From: Wyeomyia smithii
Taxonomy: Eukaryota; Arthropoda; Insecta; Diptera; Culicidae
Length of the DNA: 64,000 nucleotides
Reading direction: 5' to 3'
Assembly (NCBI RefSeq): GCF_029784165.1
Contig: NC_073696.1
Location: 23,133,530 to 23,197,529 of the forward strand
Position numbers and translations under genes: made by a program. This document shows, piece by piece, positions 22,581 through 32,857 of this stretch. Every line of letters starts with the position of its first letter. The stretch's first letter is position 1. The notes below the pieces were generated by a model, which was not told where the DNA came from, made no database searches, and worked only from the letters and a program-made list of their open reading frames with translations.

Positions 22581-25500
22581 TCTGCTTTGTGCTGTGTTTC
22601 TGTTTGGTTAATCACTCCATTGAGAATACACATAATTACACCACGGTGCGCACTGCTGAGCTAAATTTGAATTTGAATGCAAACATGCGTAACACACAGT
22701 AAAATCACTGCAATGAGCTCTGTTGTGTAGTTTTTATGCGTGATGTCCTTTCGTGTGAGAAAACTCACACCAGTTTATCTTATCTCTGAAGAGATATTTT
22801 AGATTCCACCGCGGTGTTTTTGCAAGTGCTTCAAGCAAGTGCGTCACTTTGCTCACCAGTGTGAGAGCAGTTGTTTTCATAGTGAAGAATATTCTCTTAT
22901 CACTCTGAGATAAAACGAAAAGCCTGAGAACAATAGTGACATTAGAACTGACAAAGGTACTAAAATGACATCCAAACGACGACATGAATGGCCCAGAAGG
23001 CAACTTTACATTCACTCAAAATCAAGTTCATACAAAAGCAAAAGAATTTTGAATTATGATTGCGTCAACATTTGACAATTTCGAGACGTACTCTTACTCC
23101 AAATATGTACGTCATGAAATGATTGATTTCCAACAAGTGTGGCAAAACTAAAGTAAAACCAAAAACCTTAACGAAAGGTTTATGTCATGTTACAATGTGG
23201 CAAATTTGAACTAATCAAGGGAAAACTTGAGAAGAGAAAATAGAGAATAAATAGAAATGAAATCTAACCAAGTTGAGATGAAGTTATTATTAAATTTAAA
23301 GATTTAACACCGATCACTCGATGCAAATTGATTTCACTCCCGTCCTTTCCGTCGTTGGAATAATAAAACAATATCATTTCAGGTTCAAACTTCCCCCGCC
23401 CAGAGCGCACCGGACCTCCACCAGCTCTCGTAGAACGCATGCAGACAGGAACACAAAACAACAAAGAAAGAGAAAGTATTCCACAAAACCAAACCGCAGA
23501 ATTAACCGGCATCAATCTTCATTAATCTATCAGATGCACGGTATCTCACCTACGTTTTTGCAACGGCGAACAGCGACCACGATCAGGAAGCCCACTTACG
23601 TTGCCGTCGCGATTCGGTTGGACAGTTTCGGTCTGAACCAGCACCAGAAGCATCGCATCTCGGCGCTCGAGCCCCGGTTCGGGCAGATAATCACGAGCAA
23701 GGAAAAAAGGGAAAATTATAAATAAATTATCAAAACTTCTGGTATTACGGAAACATGAAAAAGGGCGGGCCAGCGCGTATGTTGCACTGGCCGCGTATGG
23801 CGGCAGTGCCGCCGTGGTCGAAGCACTTGCGAACGGCAGTAGGAAGCAGAAAGTGGGGAGAAACAAAACCAGACCGTCTCGTGCGTCGTTTGCCTTGCTT
23901 GCCGATTGCGCAAGTCGTCGCGCAAACGAAGCTGACGAAGTTACCGCGACTTCTTTCGCTACGGGATTTTGTCTTAGAAGGATGGCTAGACAGAGATAGC
24001 AACAAAGATGCGGCAAACTGAAGAGGAGTGAAACAGAAAAAAAGGTTTATATATGTATTCCCGAAACATACGGTTAGGCGACGATGAGCTGTGAGATGGT
24101 GGTGAATCGAGCATCCCTTCCGGATCGTTTGCCGGCAAAAATGTGCACGACCAAAGGACAACAACGACAGAACGGCGACGATGACAACGATCGAGCAGCA
24201 TTCCGGGAGCCGGTATATTAGCAAGCTGGATGCCAACACAAACGGCGATCGGAGCGTGCACACATGAGGCACGAGGAGACGGAGGCAAAACCGCAAGTAC
24301 AGCATTACTTTCCCTTGCTTTTGAACTCTTTGGCATGACACATACAGCATAATAACAGCAACGTGCGAGAAATTAACAAGAAGAGCGTCCACCCTGTGAG
24401 CAGCTTGCTTGCAACGAGCGAGGAGTCATCATATTCCTATGTGCCCTCCGGACGCTTGCTTTCCTCACTCCCCTCGGGTAGAAAGCATTGTCATGCTTTT
24501 TTTTTCATACGAAAAAAAAACATTTCTACGGTCTCCCCTCTCATCTCAGTACAACATTGTTGCTCATTACGACTTCTTGAGGTCGGTTCCAAACTACGTC
24601 ATTGGTCAAAAGTTACAAAAACATTCGGTGTGGTTGGAAAACCAAAACTTATTGAAACCTCAGATGATGTTACCAAGGGCTGAGCAAATTGGTGTGAAAT
24701 CTTTCTTATGTCATTTTACCAACCGGAACCAACTGCCAATAATTCAACAAATAGAAAGCATTTCAAAAAACCTACAGCAACGAAAAAATAGAAAGATATG
24801 TATTACAGGATTGAAACCTTTCCTACCCATCTCGGAAACACAAAAATAAACGGTTTGTGGCAGCAAAACCCTTCGGAGTGGTGGCACTGTAATACAATCT
24901 GACTGTGTGTCTTTGGCTGAGCATAACAAACGACCACCCGTCTCCAGCTGACTAGTCCTCCAGGCAGAGACTAGAGGTAGAGAGTGGAAGTGATGACGAA
25001 ACGTGCGAAAAAAAGACAAAAATAAACACATAGTCTTCACCTTTTGCATAACTATGTGAGCAGTCGCGTCTGCGAGCGTCACACGACCCTGCAAGTCGAG
25101 TCGAGAAGCCATCAATCGACAGGGAGGCTGCGCGATGATCGGAGGTCTCCGGTCCACCAGCCGCCTACCCCGTAGTTATGATAGGAATCTAACGACATAC
25201 TTTCACTCGTTCGACAAAAGTGTACCTATTCATTTCAATTAAAGAGTACATACTTTCCGCTTCGGGTCTCACCCCATTCTGGCCGGCGTTGGATTGGATG
25301 CCAAAGGGAAAGGCGCGCGAGTGGGCGAGTTTCACTTTCATGCCGAAATCGATAGATTGATCGCGCTCGAGCAGCGCTCTGTGTTCTACGAAACCTATGT
25401 TAATTTAGAGACCCGATTCGAGACCCACTGCTGCCAAAGCACTTTTCGTAAATTGCACACCGTCTGTCTGTCTGTCTGTCTGCCACATTTTGCCCGTCAG

Positions 25501-26100
25501 CAGTTCGTCAAGCAGCTGTCCCCGCTCTCACAGCCCCACGAAACTGCGGCGGGTGAGTGTGTGTATTGTATGTGGCTTCGGTTCAGCACGCCATTTTTGC
25601 TCTCTTAATTAAATCACGAATCGAGACAGCAGCAAACGGCGGGACCCAATAATTCACCCCTGTCCGCGCTGTGTCTGCCTATGTACATAATGGGGGCCAA
25701 ATCACTCAACTTAGCCAGCCTTAGTGACTTAGCGATGAGCTATGCAACACTAGAGAGTGTAAGCTGCTGGTAAGGCTGGTAAAGCCGTTTGACAGACTCC
25801 AGAGTGATTACTTCATGCCATTTGGCTACCGGTTTCAATTTCATTTGCAAGAAGGCTGTAACGATGGGGAGTACAAATTTATTGGCCGAATCTAGGGAAA
25901 AAAGGAGCCGTTTTTAATGAGGTGCCTACCGAAAGGTATTTTTCCGATCGCTAACGAAATACGTTTGACTAGCGCGCGTAATTCACTATCCAGTAATAAT
26001 TTTTTACAGTCTAGAATCTGTACGTTTAACCCATGAAGTGTCACTGATGAAATCGGCAGCAATGTCTGAAATTGAAACAAATATTTCATTTTGCTGTAAT
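22581..26100. other. Unique non-coding DNA, no supported gene
   Basis: A run of balanced composition with clustered overlapping ORFs on both strands (23.3-24.4 kb, the longest 215 codons on the minus strand, 23745-24392). None has a domain, codon consistency or splice context that I can defend. A (GTCT)n tract lies at 25462-25483. Confidence 0.3.
25462..25483. repeat. (GTCT)n microsatellite
   Basis: Five tandem GTCT units. Confidence 0.85.
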
Positions 26101-26104
26101 TTTT

Positions 26105-26600
26105 ATCAGTTCTGTGTTAGTTTAACCCTTCCATGATTTTCTGAATTCCAGCCTTAACTAAATTTCAATTTCATCTTGCGCTCAGTTGAAATTTATGTCA
26201 TTTTCAACTTGAATCAGTTTGGCTTAAAATGCATTTCAATCAGTTATACGTGTTTAAGTTTCATTTCATTTTGATTTGGTTTTGGTCATTACAGCGCTCT
26301 GTATAAATTTTGAAAATTTATTTATACTCCATTTTGTTATCAATCAATATTGTTTCTCTGACTGCGTCGTGTTTTATTATTGAATCTTCAAATTTCTTTT
26401 AAGTTGATTTAAAAATGGTTTCAGATTTGTTATGTTCTTTTATTTTTCAATGTTGTCCTATTTTGGTTCCAATCAAGTTTTGAACTTTTTTAGTCCTTCA
26501 GTTTAGTTGTTGTTACCATAATCCTTCGTTTTGTTTTGATTTTCTGAATATTGTTCTATTCAGTCACAACTGAATGGTTTCGCACTCACACAATTGAATA
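26105..26600. repeat. Degenerate low-complexity tract, TTTCAATTTCAGTT-like
   Basis: Recurrent tttcatttc/ttcaatcagtt words resemble the CAGTTTCAGTT minisatellite at 59-62 kb but are more decayed. It is possibly a very old member of that class. Confidence 0.4.
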
Positions 26601-26956
26601 AAATTTTGTGGGTATGTAGGCTTTACTAAACCTTTGCACGCTTAATTTTCCAAAGCTTTATCTATGCTAAGGTTGGAAAAGGTCTTAAGCGTTTATTTTT
26701 TTATTATTATTATTTAGGTATAAATCATATCAAGAAAACTAATATCAAGAAAAGAAAAGTTTTCAATAGACGACTTTTAGGAAATTATATAAATTTTTAT
26801 TTGAAAATACTAAATCATAGATCATACTCCGAGAATAATTCATTTAAAAAACAAAAAAAGATTTAAACAAACGGTCTTCTCTGATTTCTTTAATCTTAAG
26901 TAGTTTAGATAGAAAATTTAGTTGCCAAAAGCTTTTGGGTAAAAAACTGAAAAAAG

Positions 26957-27106
26957 TTTATAGTCTTTCAACCGGTCTTGTGAATTTTGGTGTCCCTAGT
27001 CGCTTAGGAAGTGCATCAAAAGAAGTCTTTGAAGACTTGACGCACTTCAGAGGCGACTAAGGCCTCCAGAATTCACAGGAACTGTTGAAAACTATGATCT
27101 TCCATT
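26957..27106. mobile_element. Hairpin (foldback) element, ~150 bp
   Basis: Nearly the whole block folds on itself. Paired landmarks are tatagtctttcaac with gttgaaaactatg, tgtgaatttt with agaattcaca, cctagtcgcttag with aggcgactaagg, and aagaagtctt with agacttga around a tiny loop near 27030. Such structure is typical of MITE or snap-back elements, but no TSD is visible. Confidence 0.7.
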
Positions 27107-30100
27107 TTTTCTTGGTCGAGCTCTACGGCAAAACTTGTGTTGACCACTGCACAATGGGACAGAAACTGAATTTTCGATGAAATCAAGTGCAACCATCTTC
27201 CCGCAAAAAGGAGTGGAAGACAAATTGTTATTGTATCTTTTAATATCGCTTACACTCTTGATATTACATTCAACAGATTTAAAATAGGTTAATCTAACGT
27301 CGAGGAGAACCCATTTTAGTATTGTGGGGGAATCGGGACAAAATTGATATGTTGTTTAGGGACAAATTATTATTTTGTCCTTCCCAAGGAATCGACCTGT
27401 TTTACTACCTTACAGCGGCAATGGGATCCTTTCTCTACCAAGATTCGTGCCTAAGTTGCTATTCAAAAGACGCGGTTAGTGCTCAAGTGCGAATGAGTTT
27501 ATCAACATTAAATAAGTTAATTTCACATGCCAATTGGCAATCTTTCGCCAAGTCTAACAAACGAGCGTTCCGTGAATCAAAACTGAATCATTCTCCCTCA
27601 CCACCCCCACACGCTTCCCAGCCTTTCGCCACGGTCAAACCTAAAGAAGACACGCACACCGAAAGATTGATGCTGCATCCGGATCGATTTTTAGTTCGTT
27701 AGGATTAATTTGTGTTATTTTCGACGACGGATCCTTTATGGTTCATTTCCCCCACCCCTCCCCCGAATGCTTCGTTCCGGCCTGGATCGTTTTGTAACCG
27801 GGTAACAGCGATCGGTGCTGGCGGAGTTATTGGAGGAGAAGAGAAGCACTTAAAAATAAATTTGTGGACATCAATAAAAGGCGATTTTTAGGCCCAGATG
27901 AGTGGAGGTACTCGACGCGATCGCGGCCTCTTTCGGTTCCGTTCCGTTTTGCTTCATGAAGGATTTATCTTACACACGATCGCACGGTCCGTTTCGATCC
28001 ATTGCGCTACGGTGATGGTGGTGGTGGTGGCAGGCACCCCAGGACTGCACTGCACTGCTCAGCCCTGGCTCTTACGCGGCGATGGTGGTGCGTTTGTGCT
28101 TGTCCCGATGATGGGGACTTGACGCATCGTCTGTAAGGCGGCTGAGACCGAGAGCAGGGAAAGGCGAGAGCAGGGTTGGGACACTGGCGAAATCGATGAA
28201 ATGTGGTGCGGCTTGAAGGCATGTAAAAATTCGTCAAATCGAAAAAAGAGTTTGGCCGAACAAATGAAGGGACAGGAATTTGGTACAGGCGAATGATTCT
28301 CCCAGCAGGGAGAATCGGGCTGCATTTGTACTTGCCGTTAATCTAGATTCCGTCCGAAGTCTTACCTGAAATAAACAAGAGAGAGGAAAAAAAAACACAT
28401 TAATACTTGCTGTTCATTGACGGTTGGCGAAACTTGATTCTGGTTGTTTTTTGTAATGCTAATAAGAACAGCAATCGACACAGCGAAATCCATCAGCATC
28501 GGAAGGCACGGACTTGCGAACCGGCCGTAGAATACCCGAAGGAATCGCCTACTTAACATTCGGATCTCATATAAAACATTCAGTCTGCCTATTTTATCAT
28601 AAAAATATTTTTAAATATGTTGATGCCGACAATTTTATGATGATGATGATTGATCTAAAGAATTTGAATGAATGCCATGATGAGCTGCCGTTCTGCCTGG
28701 CTTGGGTTCTTTCAAATTCGTCCCGATGCCGTTTTCGGCTTTTTTTCTTCTCTCTCTCCATCTTCTCGCTACTCCGCGGAAGGTTGCGCGAACGATTGTA
28801 GTTGGAAGATTTGGGGAAAACTTCAAAATTCTTAGGAATTGAGAAATTCATTTTAAACGTTCGAAATTGCTTTCCTGTTCTCCTTTCCTCGACACGTTTT
28901 CATTTGCAGCGTTTAGCACTTCAGCCACTACACGCGTGTGTCACGGAAAGTGGATATTCATACATCAAATGGACAGTACAACACTGCCCGTGTGGATGTC
29001 TTTGCTATGGTAACCCTAAATCACCGCGCAGACAGCGGATGATGAATGTCTACGGACTCATATGGTACTGGTCGGTTAAGTAGGCCTTGCCGTCGTAGTC
29101 TGGTAGTGTAGGCACTAGCATAAGTAGAGAGTCCATTTGTTACCACTAGAGATCTGCAATAGCCAGCGCCTTGAGCGATAGTGATCAATCGCGCATATAC
29201 ATTTCCCCGCCCTCTTGGACCCCGCGTTCCACCGTTATGGCGAAAGAGAAATGTTGCTTATGACCAGGCTAGCTCTAGAGCGGGGGTTTCGAAGAAGGCG
29301 AATCCACGCTTAGCCGGCAAAGTTTTATCTTATCATCCGAACACAACCCTAGGACCTGATGGGATCAGGTTGCCGGTTCATAGCGCAACAATCTTGACGA
29401 TCTAAGATATCGTTAGTCGATTTTTCCCCGTCGTCTCGTAGCACGCGTTGTCGGCTGCCATATGTCTTGCTTAAACCCCCCCTCTCCTTCCCACTAGGCT
29501 ATGTGCCATGTGTGTACGTTTCAGCACACGGCGCGATACGAGACAGCTTCCCTGTCGAGCGAGGCCATCATTCAACGCAGCGGTGTGATGGGATATGAGA
29601 GCACTAAAAATGAAGGTGAGAATGTTGCAAATAAGGCAAAAGTGGGGCGGGTGAAGCGGCAGCGCTGCTGATGCCAATCTCGGCCGATATCGGCCGGATG
29701 CCGGATATTTTGGTTTTGTGCCATTTTTTTGCCCCGTTGCTACTGCTGCTGTCGCTGCTGCTACCGACTTACCCACCGAGGACGCGGGTATTATCGGTGC
29801 GAAATGTCGTTGCAGGTTGCGATTTTTCAATTTTCACTAGAGAGAAATTCAGTTTTGTCACATGTTATTGATCATGTTTCAATAAGTTTGTGAAGCAAAT
29901 GATGTGATGGTGCTGTTTTCACGAGCAACCATTGGAACGGAATCGAAAACTCGTTTTTGGTCACCCTAACCATTGGTGATATGATTGCATAAATCAAAGC
30001 AACCCGTGTCGCGAAAGGACGCAGCCAATTTTCAGTCAAATCATTAACTTCTTCGTAAATTTGTCAGTGTCAGTCAGAGTGTGGCAGTGTGATTTTGCAT

Positions 30101-31318
30101 TGGTTTTGACTCTACTAATAGTGCAGTACACTAGATATGAACTTGAGTTTGAATCTCGCATATGTAGTAATACTGTTTAAACCACCAAAAACAAATCACT
30201 TCACAACTTATTTCGAATTATTACAAATTATTAACTCTGTCCGCTCTCGCACTTTGCTGCTGGTAGGGCTGACAACACTGGTGCACAACTTGACACACGC
30301 AGTTGGGTTGGAACTAGCAAAAAAAAAAAACAAAATCCGTGATGCGCTGCACTTTTGAGGCAAGTTTCTGCCCGTTTCGACCGATTGTCATGATTGCGAT
30401 GATTGTTAGCGTAAAAAGAAAAGTCTACATAGTTTGGGAAGTTACGCTACTGGTAAAAACCAGAATTTGTGAACATTATTCCAATGATTACCGGGGTAAA
30501 AGTGTTACTAGTGGCGTGAAAAATATTAGTAACAGAGCCTGATAAAACCATTTTCAATTCACAATCGTCAGTTCAAAATGAAAAACATTTGTTTAATTTT
30601 CAAGTACTTTGTGAATCACACGAAATCTGCTCGAATGCTCTTGCATTGGATTTGACAGCTAAAGGGCTCGAAAATAAAAGAAGTGATTTTCAATTGAAAG
30701 CGTAGGTTAACAGTATCACTATCATCTGACGATTAGCAATTCGCAACCACTAAGCGAAGAAGATTTTCTCCAAGACAATTTCTCACAAATATGATGTGAA
30801 TCAACACAGGTATTTTTTAAAATCAACTCTGAAAAACAACAGTTGATTATTTAATTAGGGTATGCATTGTGGGCAGGATTCAGTTTGCCACTTTGAACAC
30901 TCACAATTAATGGAGGATACGTGATGAATAAAACTTAAATTTATCTAATACATCCAACAGGTTGGTTTACTTCGTCAGCAGACAGCACGGCTGGCTTTTT
31001 TTGGTATTGCCGTGTTTTTGTTGCCAGAACAAAAGGGAATTGTTTTTGTTGGGAAATTTTTGTTGCTAAACGTACCATATCCTTTTTTGAATGGAGTTTA
31101 TGACATGTGAAACCATGTTTTGATGTTTATTGCATTGCAAAAACTCTTATTGCTATTTGCATATTCCTACACAAAGAAATTACTTTATAAATCAAATAGA
31201 TATAGTAATTAGATTTAGAGTACAAATATATTTTGCGGTAAATTTGGAGCCACTGCACACGCTGCGCACTGTGCAAATATCTCGATCCCTTTTGTTCTCT
31301 CAGAGTAAACGACAAAAT
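27107..31318. other. Unique non-coding DNA, no supported gene
   Basis: Balanced composition to about 29.9 kb, then AT-rich. It includes a GGT tract near 28013-28032. The 126-codon ORF at 27322-27702 and others show no recognised domain. Confidence 0.3.
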
Positions 31319-31333
31319 ATATCAATCCCTCGA
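31319..31333. repeat. 15-bp target-site duplication, left copy
   Basis: atatcaatccctcga here is repeated exactly at 38144-38158, directly after an A13 tract. It defines the limits of a single retrotransposition event. Confidence 0.9.
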
Positions 31334-31367
31334 CAGTGCGTCTTGAACTGTCCTACAGATCAGACGT
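31334..31367 (+). promoter_or_regulatory. Internal Pol II promoter of the retrotransposon: initiator plus DPE
   Basis: The element starts with cagt, an initiator-like core. Counting its A (31335) as +1, AGACGT occupies +28 to +33 (31362-31367), a full match to the downstream promoter element consensus at the standard spacing. Jockey-class elements are known to use such TATA-less internal promoters. There is no TATA box in the upstream flank. Confidence 0.7.
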
Positions 31368-31534
31368 TTTTTCGGTTGCTTGTGGACTGGTCTTTGACTG
31401 CCTATAGCTTCAAAGTTTGTGTTTTGTCAGTGTGTCTTTTAAAGACTACCTGAAAGTTATTTCCCATCAGTCTTTCTCAAGACTACCTACTTTTGAATTT
31501 AACATTTGTTTTAACTTTTTTCGTATCACCTGAA

Positions 31535-32857
31535 ATGGCTGGACGGAAAAAGAAACCTCGCATCGCTGCGGGGAGGAAAAGAGAGGCATCTCTTTCTGAC
31601 ACATCGAGTGTTTGTAGTGACAATCCTTTTGATATTTTGCCTGAGCAAGAAGCTGGTGAAATGGAAGTTACCAATAATGAAACTATACAAAATATAAAAT
31701 CTTTAAAAAAGGAGAAAGTTCCACCTATTGTGGTAACTATTTCTTCTGAATTTAATATATTCAAAAAGGAACTTTCAACGTTTGTTTCTGACGTTAAAGT
31801 TACCTATCAAATTGGCCGTAGAGGTGAATGCCGCTTATTAGCCGACTCAGTAAAGGGTCGTGATCGTCTTGTTCAGTATTTAACTGACAAGATGTACAAA
31901 TTTTTTACATATGACACCAAGAACGCCAAGCCGTTCAAGGTTGTCTTGAAAGGTCTCACCAACGATCAAACCGTTGATGAGATCAAACTTACTTTAACAG
32001 AATTACTTGGCATAGCCCCTACCCAAGTAATTCTAATGAAACAAAAATCACGAGGCGAAAACAGTCAGAGAACTGGAATTTCCCTTGTTAATTATCTAAT
32101 TCATTTTAACCGCAATGAGGTTAAAAACTTAAAATTTTTTGAAAAAGCACATGCTTTGTATAATGTGCGTGTAAAGTGGGAAATTTATAGGAAGTATGGC
32201 GGAGGTGAAAAGCATATCACCCAATGCCGTACTTGCCAACGTTATGGCCATGGTTCCAAATTCTGTAACATGGACCAAAAATGTCTTAATTGTGGAGACT
32301 CTTCTCACAAAAAGGACACATGTCCTGTGAAAGAGAGTAAATATTTTCGCTGTGCGAATTGTAACGGCAACCATATGTCAAATTTTTATCAATGCCCAGT
32401 CCGTTTAGCAATTGTTAAGGCAAGGCAAGGTAAACAAAATTCAATTTCTCAATTAAAACCAACTTCAAAACAAAATTCTCCAAGCGTACCAGTGACGCAT
32501 AGTTTACCTACTCCTTTGCATACCCGTTTAACTTATGCACAGGTTACAGGTAGTTCGAACATTATACCGCCTAGTGTTGGTAGTTCGAAAATGACCGTTA
32601 ATATGGGTAAGCAAAACAGGCTAGAAAATAATTGTACACCTATCACTCCAGCTAATATTGCTGCCGAAAATATTTTTTCTAATGTCAACTGCCTGGGGCC
32701 TATTACGGCAGGTAAACTTTCTTTTTTGCAACAGGCAATGTTCGATCTTATGAACGCCATGTTGCAGGCAAAATCAATGTTTGAAGCCATTCAAATAGGC
32801 ACAAATTTTACTATTAAAATTGTTTCTAATTTAAAATTTAGCAATGATTTTAAATAA
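31535..32857 (+). CDS. Retrotransposon ORF1 nucleic-acid-binding (Gag-like) protein
   Basis: This 440-residue protein would coat the element RNA in the ribonucleoprotein and act as a chaperone. The N-terminus is basic (MAGRKKKPRI) and followed by a Ser/Asp-rich stretch. Around residues 130-225 is a domain like the one that precedes zinc knuckles in jockey Gag proteins (PFKVVLKGL onward). Three knuckles follow: C231-x2-C-x4-H-x4-C244, C250-x2-C-x4-H-x4-C263, and C273-x2-C-x3-H-x6-C287. The rest is Gln/Ser/Asn-rich. The reading frame is open upstream to 31493, but the first ATG is at 31535, and I use that start. The stop overlaps the ORF2 start by 14 bp in the +1 frame. Confidence 0.9.
   Translation: MAGRKKKPRIAAGRKREASLSDTSSVCSDNPFDILPEQEAGEMEVTNNETIQNIKSLKKEKVPPIVVTISSEFNIFKKELSTFVSDVKVTYQIGRRGECRLLADSVKGRDRLVQYLTDKMYKFFTYDTKNAKPFKVVLKGLTNDQTVDEIKLTLTELLGIAPTQVILMKQKSRGENSQRTGISLVNYLIHFNRNEVKNLKFFEKAHALYNVRVKWEIYRKYGGGEKHITQCRTCQRYGHGSKFCNMDQKCLNCGDSSHKKDTCPVKESKYFRCANCNGNHMSNFYQCPVRLAIVKARQGKQNSISQLKPTSKQNSPSVPVTHSLPTPLHTRLTYAQVTGSSNIIPPSVGSSKMTVNMGKQNRLENNCTPITPANIAAENIFSNVNCLGPITAGKLSFLQQAMFDLMNAMLQAKSMFEAIQIGTNFTIKIVSNLKFSNDFK

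Noticed and set aside
23745..24392. 215-codon minus-strand ORF
   Set aside because: No domain. Competing ORFs occupy other frames on both strands in a GC-richer patch, and there is no splice or promoter context.
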